Assembly (NCBI RefSeq): GCF_002269505.1
Contig: NZ_NQKQ01000011.1
Location: 1-64,000 of the forward strand
DNA from: Pseudomonas fragi
Lineage (GTDB): Bacteria > Pseudomonadota > Gammaproteobacteria > Pseudomonadales > Pseudomonadaceae
DNA: 64,000 nt
Direction of reading: 5' to 3'
The translations under genes were made by a program, and so were the position numbers. This document shows positions 1-7,358 of the stretch, piece after piece (position 1 is the first letter of the stretch; every line of letters starts with the position of its first letter). The notes beneath the pieces were generated by a model. That model was not told where the DNA came from and did not search any database. It saw nothing but the letters and a program-made list of their open reading frames with translations.

Positions 1-22
1 CTCCTGACCATGATTAATACCT

Positions 23-65
23 GTAAACGATGTACCCGGTCTTAAACGTAAACGATGTACCCGGT
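23..65. repeat. 18-bp direct repeat, possible IS end
   Basis: The 18-mer GTAAACGATGTACCCGGT occurs at 23-40 and again at 48-65, a 25-bp period. Short tandem repeats of this kind are found inside the ends of some insertion sequences, notably the IS21 family. No transposase is visible, so this would be the tip of an element lying left of the window or a remnant. The IS21 link is from memory and is weak. Confidence 0.4.
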
Positions 66-80
66 TTCTACCCACCCTGG

Positions 81-178
81 CCCTCTCCCAAAGGGAGAGG
101 GGACTGACCGCACGCGGACTCAAAATCACCGCCAAATCAGCCCCCTCTCCCTCCGGGAGAGGGTTGGGGTGAGGGCCG
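81..178. repeat. GC-rich palindromic intergenic repeat
   Basis: Two hairpins sit close together: CCCTCTCCC/GGGAGAGGG with loop AAA at 81-101, and a similar stem with loop TCC at about 142-163, followed by GGTTGGGGTGAGGGCC. The same module in inverted orientation appears at 49583-49683, so this is a dispersed repeat. It lies just downstream of the minus-strand gene ending at 182 and could end its transcript. Confidence 0.7.
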
Positions 179-181
179 CTC

Positions 182-508
182 TTACTGCTCCAGCTTCGGC
201 GTTTCCTGGCCCAGGCAGCGCACGGCCTGTTTCTTGTTGTTGACCAGCACTCCGGTCAGACCTTTTTGCTCGGTGTCGAACAATACGATGATGCCGTCGA
301 TGCACTGCGCCACCTGGTTGGCGGGCGTAAGCGAGACTTTGTAATCTTCCCCCGGGATGGTCTTGAGCATGGTGAAATCGCTGAGCAGCAAGGCGTCCTC
401 GGGTTTGGCAAAATGCAGGTAACCGTAGTACCACAGGGCGCCCACGGTGCCGATGATGCTGCAGATACCGGTGATGATCAGGGGGATGGCGTTGCGTTCT
501 TCACTCAT
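182..508 (-). CDS. small single-span membrane protein, unknown function
   Basis: A 108-residue protein of no recognised family. Residues about 8-30 form one hydrophobic membrane segment; the remaining soluble part has no motif I can name, with two cysteines at roughly 68 and 98. It is probably anchored in the inner membrane with the C-terminal part outside. Its ATG overlaps the stop of the upstream lipoprotein hydrolase gene by 4 bp (ATGA type), so the two are probably translationally coupled and functionally linked. Length and start look intact. No function is proposed. Confidence 0.75.
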   Translation of the reverse strand: MSEERNAIPLIITGICSIIGTVGALWYYGYLHFAKPEDALLLSDFTMLKTIPGEDYKVSLTPANQVAQCIDGIIVLFDTEQKGLTGVLVNNKKQAVRCLGQETPKLEQ

Positions 509-1416
509 TGTTGGCTCTCGGGTTCAAGTTCAGTGTTCGTTGAGGCGGGGTAATTGGCGATTTCGCCCAGGCGCCGCACGCCATTGAAATGTTGCGGATC
601 ATCCAGGTAGCGCAGCATCACCTGGCGCCAGATCGGGTCAGCAAACGTCTGTACATGGCCGCCACGGGTCAGTTGCAATACCTTGGGCGGTGGCGCCGCC
701 CGGTACAGGCGCAGGCCATTGGAAAGCGGAACAACCGGATCATCCAGGCTGTGATAGATCAGCATCGGCGTGTCGCCCATTTGCGGCATCGCATAAATGG
801 CACTGTCGGCATCCGGCACCAGCCAGGACAGCGGCACCTGCAACGGCCAGGTTAACCAGGACGTGCTCAGGGCAAACTGGCCCACGTCACGGTAACTGGC
901 GGGCACACCATCCAGCACCACGGCCTTGACTCGCGCGCGCTGCTGCGGGTGCTCGCTCAGGTAGTGGATGCCCATGGCGCCGCCCAGGCTTTGCCCCAGC
1001 ACAATCAGCGGCAGGCCCCGGGCTTGCGGCTCATGCTGCAACCAGTCAAAAGCGGCATCGATGTCCTGGTATACCGCCGGCAGCCCCGGCTCCCCTTGGG
1101 ACAGGCCGTAACCGCGATAGTCGAGCATCAGCACTTGATAGCCCTGCTCCGGCAGCCACGCAGTGGCGCCGAGATGGTAAGCCAGGTTGCCGCCATTGCC
1201 GTGCAGATGCAGCACGGTCCCCTTGAGTGGCACGCCTTTTTTGGCCGGTAACCACCAACCGTGCAGGCGGGTGCCATCGGCGGCCGTCAGGGTGACATCA
1301 CGGTAGTCCAGGCCCGCGGCCGTCGGGGTGATCGGCTGGCCGGGCTCGGGGTAGAACAGCAAGGAGCTGCATCCGCTGAGGGTCAACAGCAGGCAGAGTG
1401 CAGCCAGGGTTTTCAT
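505..1416 (-). CDS. alpha/beta hydrolase lipoprotein
   Basis: A 303-residue serine hydrolase of the alpha/beta fold. The N-terminus is a lipoprotein signal with lipobox LSGC at about 13-16, so the protein should be membrane-attached in the periplasm. The oxyanion-side motif HGNGGN lies near residue 73, the nucleophile elbow GQSLGG near 142, and an HV late in the chain (GGHVQTF) supplies the likely catalytic His. The set matches the YfhR/BEM46 group of hydrolases. The substrate is unknown. It forms a two-gene unit with the small membrane protein at 182-508. The family call is firm; a physiological role is not. Confidence 0.82.
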   Translation of the reverse strand: MKTLAALCLLLTLSGCSSLLFYPEPGQPITPTAAGLDYRDVTLTAADGTRLHGWWLPAKKGVPLKGTVLHLHGNGGNLAYHLGATAWLPEQGYQVLMLDYRGYGLSQGEPGLPAVYQDIDAAFDWLQHEPQARGLPLIVLGQSLGGAMGIHYLSEHPQQRARVKAVVLDGVPASYRDVGQFALSTSWLTWPLQVPLSWLVPDADSAIYAMPQMGDTPMLIYHSLDDPVVPLSNGLRLYRAAPPPKVLQLTRGGHVQTFADPIWRQVMLRYLDDPQHFNGVRRLGEIANYPASTNTELEPESQQ

Positions 1417-1432
1417 CTAACTAGCTACCCTA

Positions 1433-1526
1433 TGTAGTCGCTGCCGAAGGCTGCGATGGGGTTTGTGGGGCCTTCAATAAAAACAGCTTGCTGCGCAACC
1501 CTTCGCAGCCTTCGGCAGCGACTACA
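1433..1526. repeat. REP-type inverted repeat pair (copy 1)
   Basis: Perfect 24-bp arms at 1433-1456 (starting TGTAGTCGCTGCCGAAGG) and 1503-1526 enclose a 46-bp centre. The same element, with nearly the same inner segment (GCGCAACCCTTCGCAG), recurs at 4152-4243. The layout, two REP sequences facing each other, is that of a REPIN. It sits between two minus-strand genes. Confidence 0.85.
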
Positions 1527-1539
1527 GGTTTTGTGTTGC

Positions 1540-2817
1540 TTACAAAATATTGGAGTAATCCGCTTCAATACGGTCAAGGCTCAAGTGGTTGAGGAAGTTG
1601 GAGAAGCACATCCAGGCCGAGAGCGCGTTCATGTCCCGGAACTGATCCGGCAGGTACTTGGGCGCTATCACCAGGCCTTCATCTACCAACTGGCGCAGGG
1701 TTCTCATGTCTTCCAATGTGGTCTTGCCACAGAACAACAGCGGCACTTGCTCCAGCTTGCCTTTACGTACGGCCAGCTGAATGTAGTTGTAAACCATGAT
1801 GAAGCCTTTGAGGTAGGACAAGTCTTTGGTGAATGGCAGGCCATTTGGCACCGATCCACGGAAAACCCGACTCGCGTTGCCATAACTTTCCGGCATTTCA
1901 AAGCCTTGCTCACGGAAGAATTCGTACACCTGCATAAAGTCCGCGCCCTCCTCCACCATATGGATAGCGCGGGTACGGTTGGTCAGTTTGCGCAGCCGGC
2001 TGGGGTAGGAGGCAAAGGTGATGATCTCCATCAAGATCGCCAGGCCTTCCTGGGTCACGGTGGACGACGGCGGCCCCTTGGACAGGAAGGTGCAGATCGG
2101 CTGGTTCAGGCCATTGAGCGTAGTCCCCACGTGCACCAGCCCTTCGTGGACTTCCAGGGCACGTACGTCGCGCTCGTTGAACATCGCATCGGTACGGATC
2201 TTGATGTAGTCGGCGCCCGCCGCCGCGTCCGCAACAATGCCGTCGGACTCGAACACGCGGATGGTTTCTTCGGCTTCGCCAAACACCTTGTTCAGGCGGC
2301 TTTGCAGCAGGTTCACGGCATCCTTGGCGGTGAGCGTCTTGGCTTCGTCCTTGAGCGCGCCACGACCGTCGATATTGTCCAGATAGTCGGACATCATCAG
2401 GCCAAGGTCGGCCAGGGTCGGGTCACCGGCATGGAACGCATCCGAGGCCGCGCCGTACAGCTCCTGGGAAATCAGCCCGAAATCTTCAGTGCCACGCGCT
2501 TCGAGCATGCGCACGACCATGCGGTACTCCTTGCACATGCGCCGCATGATCTGCCCGACCGGGTTGAACTGCCCCAACTGGCGGGTGATATCGCGCTCGA
2601 TGTTCTGGAACTCGGACTTCACCGCCGCCGAATCAAAGGACAAGGGCCGGCCAAGGTAATAATCGCGATCGACCGCGGGCATGGCTTTGCCTTTGGCCTT
2701 TAAAAAGCCCTGGCGGATGCTGTCGTCCCACTTCACCGCATCCAGTACGCGAATGGGTGTTTGTGCCAGCACGATGCGGTCAGACAAGGTGCGTATCGTG
2801 CGCTGGTAGTCGTCCAC
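1540..2817 (-). CDS. MATCAP/DUF1704-like metallopeptidase (QEGLA motif protein)
   Basis: A 425-residue member of the DUF1704 family, often annotated as flavohemoglobin expression-modulating QEGLA motif protein. It carries VHEGLVHVG, an HExxxH zinc site at residues 224-229, and TQEGLA at about 255-260, whose Glu257 is a plausible third ligand. The eukaryotic relatives MATCAP/KIAA0895 are tyrosine carboxypeptidases with this HExxxH arrangement, so a carboxypeptidase role in the cytoplasm is likely; there is no signal peptide. The bacterial substrate is unknown. It lies 25 bp downstream of a lipoprotein gene and close behind a TetR gene, suggesting one transcript. The flavohemoglobin label comes from the family name only. 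Confidence 0.85.
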   Translation of the reverse strand: MDDYQRTIRTLSDRIVLAQTPIRVLDAVKWDDSIRQGFLKAKGKAMPAVDRDYYLGRPLSFDSAAVKSEFQNIERDITRQLGQFNPVGQIMRRMCKEYRMVVRMLEARGTEDFGLISQELYGAASDAFHAGDPTLADLGLMMSDYLDNIDGRGALKDEAKTLTAKDAVNLLQSRLNKVFGEAEETIRVFESDGIVADAAAGADYIKIRTDAMFNERDVRALEVHEGLVHVGTTLNGLNQPICTFLSKGPPSSTVTQEGLAILMEIITFASYPSRLRKLTNRTRAIHMVEEGADFMQVYEFFREQGFEMPESYGNASRVFRGSVPNGLPFTKDLSYLKGFIMVYNYIQLAVRKGKLEQVPLLFCGKTTLEDMRTLRQLVDEGLVIAPKYLPDQFRDMNALSAWMCFSNFLNHLSLDRIEADYSNIL

Positions 2818-2842
2818 CGGCAGCTTCCTTTAATTGAGAGCG

Positions 2843-3391
2843 TTACTTGGCCACACGTTTATAGCGGGCCGCTTCGACAAATACGTCGGAATTGGCCGGG
2901 TCGTCCAGGTAGGCAAAGACTTCAGCCGACGGGCTTTTGATCAGGGTACCGGTGCCTTCAGGGGTTTCCACCGGGTCACCACTCAACACGGACTGGCCGA
3001 TGGCCTGCTTGACCTGGTCAAGATCCAGATCATAGATCACCAGTTCACCGTTGTCGGTCAGTTCAAAACCGCTGAGGGTATGATTGCCGCCCAGTTTGGC
3101 CGGTATCGCAGCCGAGGCATACCAGCGACTGCCGTGGCGGGCAACGATAAAGATATAACGTTCACGGGCCTTGGGTTCGCCCTTGGGGTAGACGACGGCC
3201 TGATAACGGGTTTTGTCGATGGCACTGATTTCAAGATTGCGCGCCTGCCCCCAGGCATCCTTGCTGATCCATTTGCCCAGCAACTGTTTGGGCGCCGGCT
3301 GCGCCTCGATCGGGGCCTGGCTAAAGGTTACAAGACATCCGTTCAACATCAAAAACGACAATGCCATAAGCATCACGCGCCAAGCTTTCAT
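2843..3391 (-). CDS. small lipoprotein, unknown function
   Basis: A 182-residue predicted lipoprotein. Residues 1-18 form a signal peptide ending in the lipobox LNGC, with Cys19 as the lipidated residue. The mature part looks like a beta-rich domain and contains no motif I recognise beyond resemblance to Pseudomonas proteins of unknown function. It lies 12 bp downstream of the TetR gene and 25 bp upstream of the MATCAP-like gene, so the three probably share a promoter above 4120. Intact length. The location call (outer or inner membrane lipoprotein) is firmer than any role. Confidence 0.8.
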   Translation of the reverse strand: MKAWRVMLMALSFLMLNGCLVTFSQAPIEAQPAPKQLLGKWISKDAWGQARNLEISAIDKTRYQAVVYPKGEPKARERYIFIVARHGSRWYASAAIPAKLGGNHTLSGFELTDNGELVIYDLDLDQVKQAIGQSVLSGDPVETPEGTGTLIKSPSAEVFAYLDDPANSDVFVEAARYKRVAK

Positions 3392-3403
3392 GCCTGCATC
3401 CTT

Positions 3404-4120
3404 CTATAGAGCGGCCAACACCAAGTGCATGTAACGCGTAAGAATAGCCAGCCGGTCGTCATCCGCCTCGGGCTGCGCGCCATCAAGTAGGGCCTGATAT
3501 TCCATCCGACCGATAATCGCCGTCAAGACTTTGGCATCCTGCTGAGGTTGTGTGGAGCCTAGCACTTCGAAAATCTGCCCGGCCCCCTGAAGGAATATCT
3601 GTTGATGGGCACGCACCAGCACCGCCAGCCGGGGGTTGATCAGTGCAGCCTGATGAAAGGCTTGCTCGGCCATCAACTGGTCGCGACGGGTGAGCATTTG
3701 ATGCTGAAGATAATCGGCGGTCATCCTGGCAATGTCATCGGCAAGCACTGCTCGCGCCTGGGCGCTGCCATCCCCTTGCGCCATCATTTCGCGCAACTTG
3801 CCTTCGGTGCCTTGCCACAGCTTGGCCATGAACGCTGCGCTGCGCTCGACATACTGGGCGAAGGTGTCGTTGATCAGATCGTCGATGTCCTTGAAGTAAT
3901 AGGTGGTCGCTGACAGCGGCACCCCGGCTTCAGCCGCCACGGCCCGATGGCGCACGCCGCGTACGCCGTCGCGCACGACAATGCGCATGGCGGCATCAAG
4001 GATCAGCTGGCGACGCTGCTCGCTGCCATGCCGGCTGGCCTTGCGACCCTGATACTCAACACTTTGCGCGAGCGCGACCGCGACATTTGCTGCGCCTTGA
4101 GGGGACCTGACGAGATTCAC
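3404..4120 (-). CDS. TetR family transcriptional regulator
   Basis: A 238-residue TetR regulator. The N-terminal DNA-binding helix-turn-helix spans about residues 33-80 (RRQLILDAAM ... AAEAGVPLSATTYYFKD). The C-terminal three-quarters is the helical ligand-binding domain, with no recognised ligand. The start is a GTG at 4118-4120 with AAGGA eight bases upstream. About 30 residues precede the HTH, so a later start is possible. It is first in the minus-strand set 4120-1540 and may control it. From memory, PAO1 has a TetR gene next to lysS as well. Confidence 0.85.
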   Translation of the reverse strand: MNLVRSPQGAANVAVALAQSVEYQGRKASRHGSEQRRQLILDAAMRIVVRDGVRGVRHRAVAAEAGVPLSATTYYFKDIDDLINDTFAQYVERSAAFMAKLWQGTEGKLREMMAQGDGSAQARAVLADDIARMTADYLQHQMLTRRDQLMAEQAFHQAALINPRLAVLVRAHQQIFLQGAGQIFEVLGSTQPQQDAKVLTAIIGRMEYQALLDGAQPEADDDRLAILTRYMHLVLAAL

Positions 4121-4151
4121 GGGAAAATCCTTTTAATGTTGATGGGAACCT

Positions 4152-4243
4152 TGTAGTCGCTGCCGAAGGCTGCGAGGGGGCCGCAGTGTTTTCGAAAAAA
4201 CGGTTTGCTACGCAACCCTTCGCAGCCTGCGGCAGCGACTACA
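4152..4243. repeat. REP-type inverted repeat pair (copy 2)
   Basis: 24-bp arms at 4152-4175 and 4220-4243 are complementary apart from one mismatch. They match the arms at 1433-1526, and the inner CGCAACCCTTCGCAG is shared as well. It lies upstream of the TetR gene start, in the short gap that also holds the lysS terminator. Confidence 0.85.
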
Positions 4244-4262
4244 GGAAACGCCAGGCAATAAA

Positions 4263-4284
4263 AAGCCGCCTTACAAGGCGGCTT
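4263..4284 (-). terminator. lysS intrinsic terminator
   Basis: AAGCCGCC and GGCGGCTT pair around a TTACAA-type loop. Read on the minus strand, the stem follows the lysS stop codon and is followed by TTTTTATTG, a typical rho-independent terminator. Confidence 0.85.
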
Positions 4285-4298
4285 CTTATTCTGCATCG

Positions 4299-5801
4299 TT
4301 ACGCTTGCGGGCGCATATGCGGGAACAGGATCACGTCGCGAATCGACGGCGAGTTGGTCAACAACATCACCAGACGGTCGATGCCGATACCTTCACCGGC
4401 AGTCGGCGGCATGCCGTATTCCAGGGCACGGACGAAGTCTGCGTCGTAGTGCATCGCTTCGTCGTCGCCTGCGTCCTTGTCAGCAACCTGCGCCATGAAA
4501 CGCTCGGCCTGATCTTCGGCATCGTTAAGCTCGGAGTAGGCGTTGGCGATTTCACGGCCACCGATAAACAGCTCAAAACGGTCAGTAACGTTCGGGTTCT
4601 CGTCGTTGCGACGGGCCAGCGGCGACACTTCGAACGGGTACTGGGTAATGAAATGCGGCTGTTCCAGCTTGTGTTCGACCAGCTCTTCGAAAATCATCAC
4701 TTGCAGCTTGCCCAGACCTTCGAAGCCCAGCACCTTGGCACCGGCTTTCTTGGCGATGGCGCGAGCCTTGTCGATGTCGTTGAGGTCGTCAGCGGTCAGC
4801 TCGGGGTTGTACTTGAGGATCGAATCGAAGACCGACAGACGCACAAACGGTTCGCCAAAGTGGAAAACCTTGTCGCCGTATGGCACGTCGGTAGTGCCCA
4901 GAACCAGTTGAGCCAGTTCACGGAACAGCTCTTCGGTCAGGTCCATGTTGTCTTCGTAGTCGGCGTAAGCCTGGTAGAACTCCAACATGGTGAATTCAGG
5001 GTTGTGACGAGTCGAAACGCCTTCGTTACGGAAGTTGCGGTTGATCTCGAACACTTTTTCAAAACCACCCACCACCAGGCGCTTGAGGAACAGCTCCGGC
5101 GCGATGCGCAGGTACATGTCCATGTCCAGGGCGTTGTGGTGAGTTTCGAACGGCTTGGCCGCAGCGCCACCCGGGATGGTTTGCAGCATCGGCGTTTCAA
5201 CTTCCAGGAAGTCGCGAGCCATCAGGAAGCTGCGGATATGGGCGATCACTTGCGAGCGTACACGGAACGTGTGACGCACGTCTTCGTTGACGATCAGGTC
5301 AACGTAACGCTGGCGATAGCGCTGCTCGGTGTCGGTCAGGCCGTGGTGCTTGTCCGGCAGCGGGCGCAGGGATTTGGTCAGCAGGCGCACGCTGGTCATT
5401 TCAACGTACAGGTCGCCTTTGCCGGAACGGGCCAGGGTGCCTTCGGCGGCAATGATGTCGCCCAGGTCCCAGGTTTTCACTTCGGCCAGGGTTTCTTCCG
5501 GCAGGGTCTTGCGGTTGACGTAGACCTGGATGCGACCGGTCATGTCCTGGATCACCATGAACGAGCCACGGTTAAGCATGATGCGACCAGCAACCTTGAC
5601 CGGGATGGCGGCTTCAGCCAGCTCTTCCTTGGTGGCTTCGGCGTACTTCTTCTGCAGGTCGGCGCAGTAGTTGTCACGGCGGAAGTCATTCGGGAAGGCA
5701 TTGCCCTTGGCGCGCTCGGCTGCAAGTTTTTCCTTGCGCAGGGCGATCAGGGCGTTTTCTTCCTGTTGCAGGTCTTGTGGGTCGAGTTGTTGGTCGCTCA
5801 T
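4299..5801 (-). CDS. lysS: lysyl-tRNA synthetase, class II
   Basis: A 500-residue cytoplasmic enzyme that attaches lysine to tRNA-Lys. The N-terminal OB-fold anticodon-binding domain covers about residues 60-170, followed by the class II catalytic core. Motif 2 is seen in [20 protein letters not shown], and motif 3 in [14 protein letters not shown] near the C-terminus. Full length for the family. The Shine-Dalgarno before the ATG at 5801 is weak (TTTAAAGAC). It follows prfB on the same strand with a 110-bp gap that contains a GC-rich hairpin, and it is ended by the hairpin at 4263-4284. This prfB-lysS order is conserved in proteobacteria. Confidence 0.97.
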   Translation of the reverse strand: MSDQQLDPQDLQQEENALIALRKEKLAAERAKGNAFPNDFRRDNYCADLQKKYAEATKEELAEAAIPVKVAGRIMLNRGSFMVIQDMTGRIQVYVNRKTLPEETLAEVKTWDLGDIIAAEGTLARSGKGDLYVEMTSVRLLTKSLRPLPDKHHGLTDTEQRYRQRYVDLIVNEDVRHTFRVRSQVIAHIRSFLMARDFLEVETPMLQTIPGGAAAKPFETHHNALDMDMYLRIAPELFLKRLVVGGFEKVFEINRNFRNEGVSTRHNPEFTMLEFYQAYADYEDNMDLTEELFRELAQLVLGTTDVPYGDKVFHFGEPFVRLSVFDSILKYNPELTADDLNDIDKARAIAKKAGAKVLGFEGLGKLQVMIFEELVEHKLEQPHFITQYPFEVSPLARRNDENPNVTDRFELFIGGREIANAYSELNDAEDQAERFMAQVADKDAGDDEAMHYDADFVRALEYGMPPTAGEGIGIDRLVMLLTNSPSIRDVILFPHMRPQA

Positions 5802-5831
5802 GTCTTTAAAAATTCCATCACAGGTTCGTTG

Positions 5832-5852
5832 CCCCCGCCTTGCGGCAGGGGG
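5832..5852 (-). other. hairpin between prfB and lysS
   Basis: CCCCCGCC pairs with GGC-A-GGGGG across a TTGC loop with a single bulged base. There is no T-run directly after it on the minus strand, so it may adjust read-through from prfB to lysS or stabilise an mRNA end rather than act as a strong terminator. Confidence 0.5.
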
Positions 5853-5911
5853 AAGCGGGCTTTAGCGCGCCCTCTGGGCATCGCACTGGCTTCGCACACG
5901 TTTTGTTGCGC

Positions 5912-7007
5912 TTACAGCCCTTGTTTCAGGCTGGCTACCAGGTATTCGTCGATATCGCCGTCGAGCACCTTGTCGCAATCGCTGCGTTCGATGTTGGTAC
6001 GCAAATCCTTGATACGCGAGGCGTCGAGTACGTACGAGCGGATCTGATGACCCCAGCCGATGTCCGACTTGGTGTCTTCCAGGGCCTGGGAAGCGGCATT
6101 GCGCTTCTGGATTTCCTGCTCGTAAAGACGCGCCCGCAGCATTTTCATCGCGGTGTCTTTGTTCGCATGCTGCGAACGTTCGTTCTGGCAGCTCACCACG
6201 GTGTTGGTCGGTACGTGAGTGATACGTACGGCCGAGTCGGTGGTGTTTACGTGCTGACCACCTGCACCGGAGGAACGATAGGTATCGATCCGCAGGTCAG
6301 ACGGGTTGATGTCGATTTCGATGTTGTCGTCGATTTCCGGCGAAACGAATACAGCCGAGAACGAGGTGTGACGACGGTTGCCCGAGTCGTACGGGCTTTT
6401 GCGTACCAGACGATGGACGCCAATCTCGGTGCGCAACCAACCAAATGCGTATTCGCCTTTGATATGCACGGTTGCGCCCTTGATACCGGCCACTTCACCG
6501 GCGGACAGTTCCATGATGGTGGCATCGAAGCCGCGCTTGTCGGCCCAACGCAAATACATCCGCAACAGGATATTGGCCCAGTCTTGCGCTTCGGTGCCAC
6601 CGGAGCCGGCCTGGATGTCCAGGTAAGCGTTGTTGGCATCCATCTCGCCACTGAACATGCGGCGGAATTCGAGTTTTTCAAGGGCTTCGCGCAGACGTTC
6701 GACTTCAGCCGCAACGTCATCCACAGCGGCCTGATCTTCTTCCTCGGCGGACATCAACAGCAGGTCTTTGGCGTCGGCCAGACCTGTGTGCATCTCATCG
6801 AGGGTTTCAACGATTTGCGCCAGCAGGGAGCGCTCGCGCCCCAGCTCCTGGGCGTACGAAGGGTTGTTCCAGACACTCGGATCTTCAAGCTCGCGATTGA
6901 CTTCGGTCAGACGCTCATGCTTTTGATCGTAGTCAAAGATACCTCCGAATGGTTTCGGAGCGCTCTGACAGGTCCTTGATGCTGTTAAGGATCGGGTTGA
7001 TTTCCAT
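5912..7007 (-). CDS. prfB: peptide chain release factor 2 (programmed +1 frameshift)
   Basis: RF2 recognises UGA and UAA and releases the finished peptide. Translation starts at the ATG at 7005-7007 ([17 protein letters not shown]...), runs 24 codons and meets an in-frame TGA at 6933-6935. A +1 shift at CTT-T continues in the long frame as DYDQKHERL to the stop at 5912. The product is about 364 residues, the usual length. Visible landmarks are the GGQ loop (GAGGQHVN) and the SPF-type anticodon region, here [11 protein letters not shown]. The split reading frame is a normal autoregulatory device and not a mutation. In PAO1, from memory, the next gene upstream is wspR; here a six-gene cluster intervenes. 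Confidence 0.97.
6933..6947 (-). promoter_or_regulatory. prfB: prfB +1 programmed frameshift site
   Basis: On the minus strand the sequence reads CGGAGGTATCTTTGAC. It has the expected parts: a Shine-Dalgarno-like GGAGG just upstream, the slippery CTT, the TGA stop at 6933-6935 and a following C that makes the stop weak. When RF2 is scarce the ribosome slips from CTT to TTT and reads GAC next. Confidence 0.95.
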
Positions 7008-7358
7008 GGCTGGCGGCACTCGTAGGCGATTTTTACAAAGCCGGGGAGTATACCGTAAACAGCCTGCATCAGCAGCCCGTCTGGCGGGGTTATGTCGTCT
7101 GTGACGACAGGCCGCGAGCACTCGGCCAGACAGGCGATTGGCCCTTCCTGACAAGAAGAACAGGGTGAGCTCAAAGACTGACCGCAAACACTGTGTGACA
7201 AACGAATATATCTCGTAGGAAAAGTTACTAATTTTAAGAGAAGTAGACTACGAGCCAATTAATTGCACTTGCAAATATACAGCGCTATACCTCAACACAC
7301 CCAAGCAAACACTTACTGCTTGAGACCCGTACGCCATATTCAAACAACCCATCATTAA
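7008..7358. other. 351-bp divergent intergenic region
   Basis: This gap separates the divergent prfB (minus) and GGT-like gene (plus). The half near prfB is GC-rich. From about 7200 the sequence becomes AT-rich, for example TTACTAATTTTAAGAGAAG, and stays so into the GGT-like gene, which fits a junction of acquired DNA. A sigma70-like promoter is seen at 7263-7291. No FMN riboswitch consensus was found although two downstream genes are riboflavin-pathway paralogues. Confidence 0.6.
7263..7291 (+). promoter_or_regulatory. candidate sigma70 promoter of the six-gene cluster
   Basis: TTGCAC (7263-7268) and TATACC (7286-7291) are separated by 17 bp. This would start transcription near 7298, about 60 nt ahead of the first gene. 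It is predicted by eye only. Confidence 0.5.

Noticed and set aside
1456..2703. 415-residue open frame antisense to the MATCAP-like gene
   Set aside because: It is a mirror of the real minus-strand gene, has His/Gln-rich low-similarity sequence and no ribosome site.
4305..6047. 580-residue open frame antisense to lysS
   Set aside because: Shadow of lysS; no domain and no start signal.
5912..7258. prfB as a frameshifted pseudogene or with a start at 7258
   Set aside because: The in-frame TGA at 6933 has the classic programmed frameshift context, and the frame upstream of 7007 has no family sequence.
7200..7358. FMN riboswitch upstream of the cluster
   Set aside because: No AGGGCGGGGTGAAA- or CCNACCGGCGGTA-type core is present in the gap.
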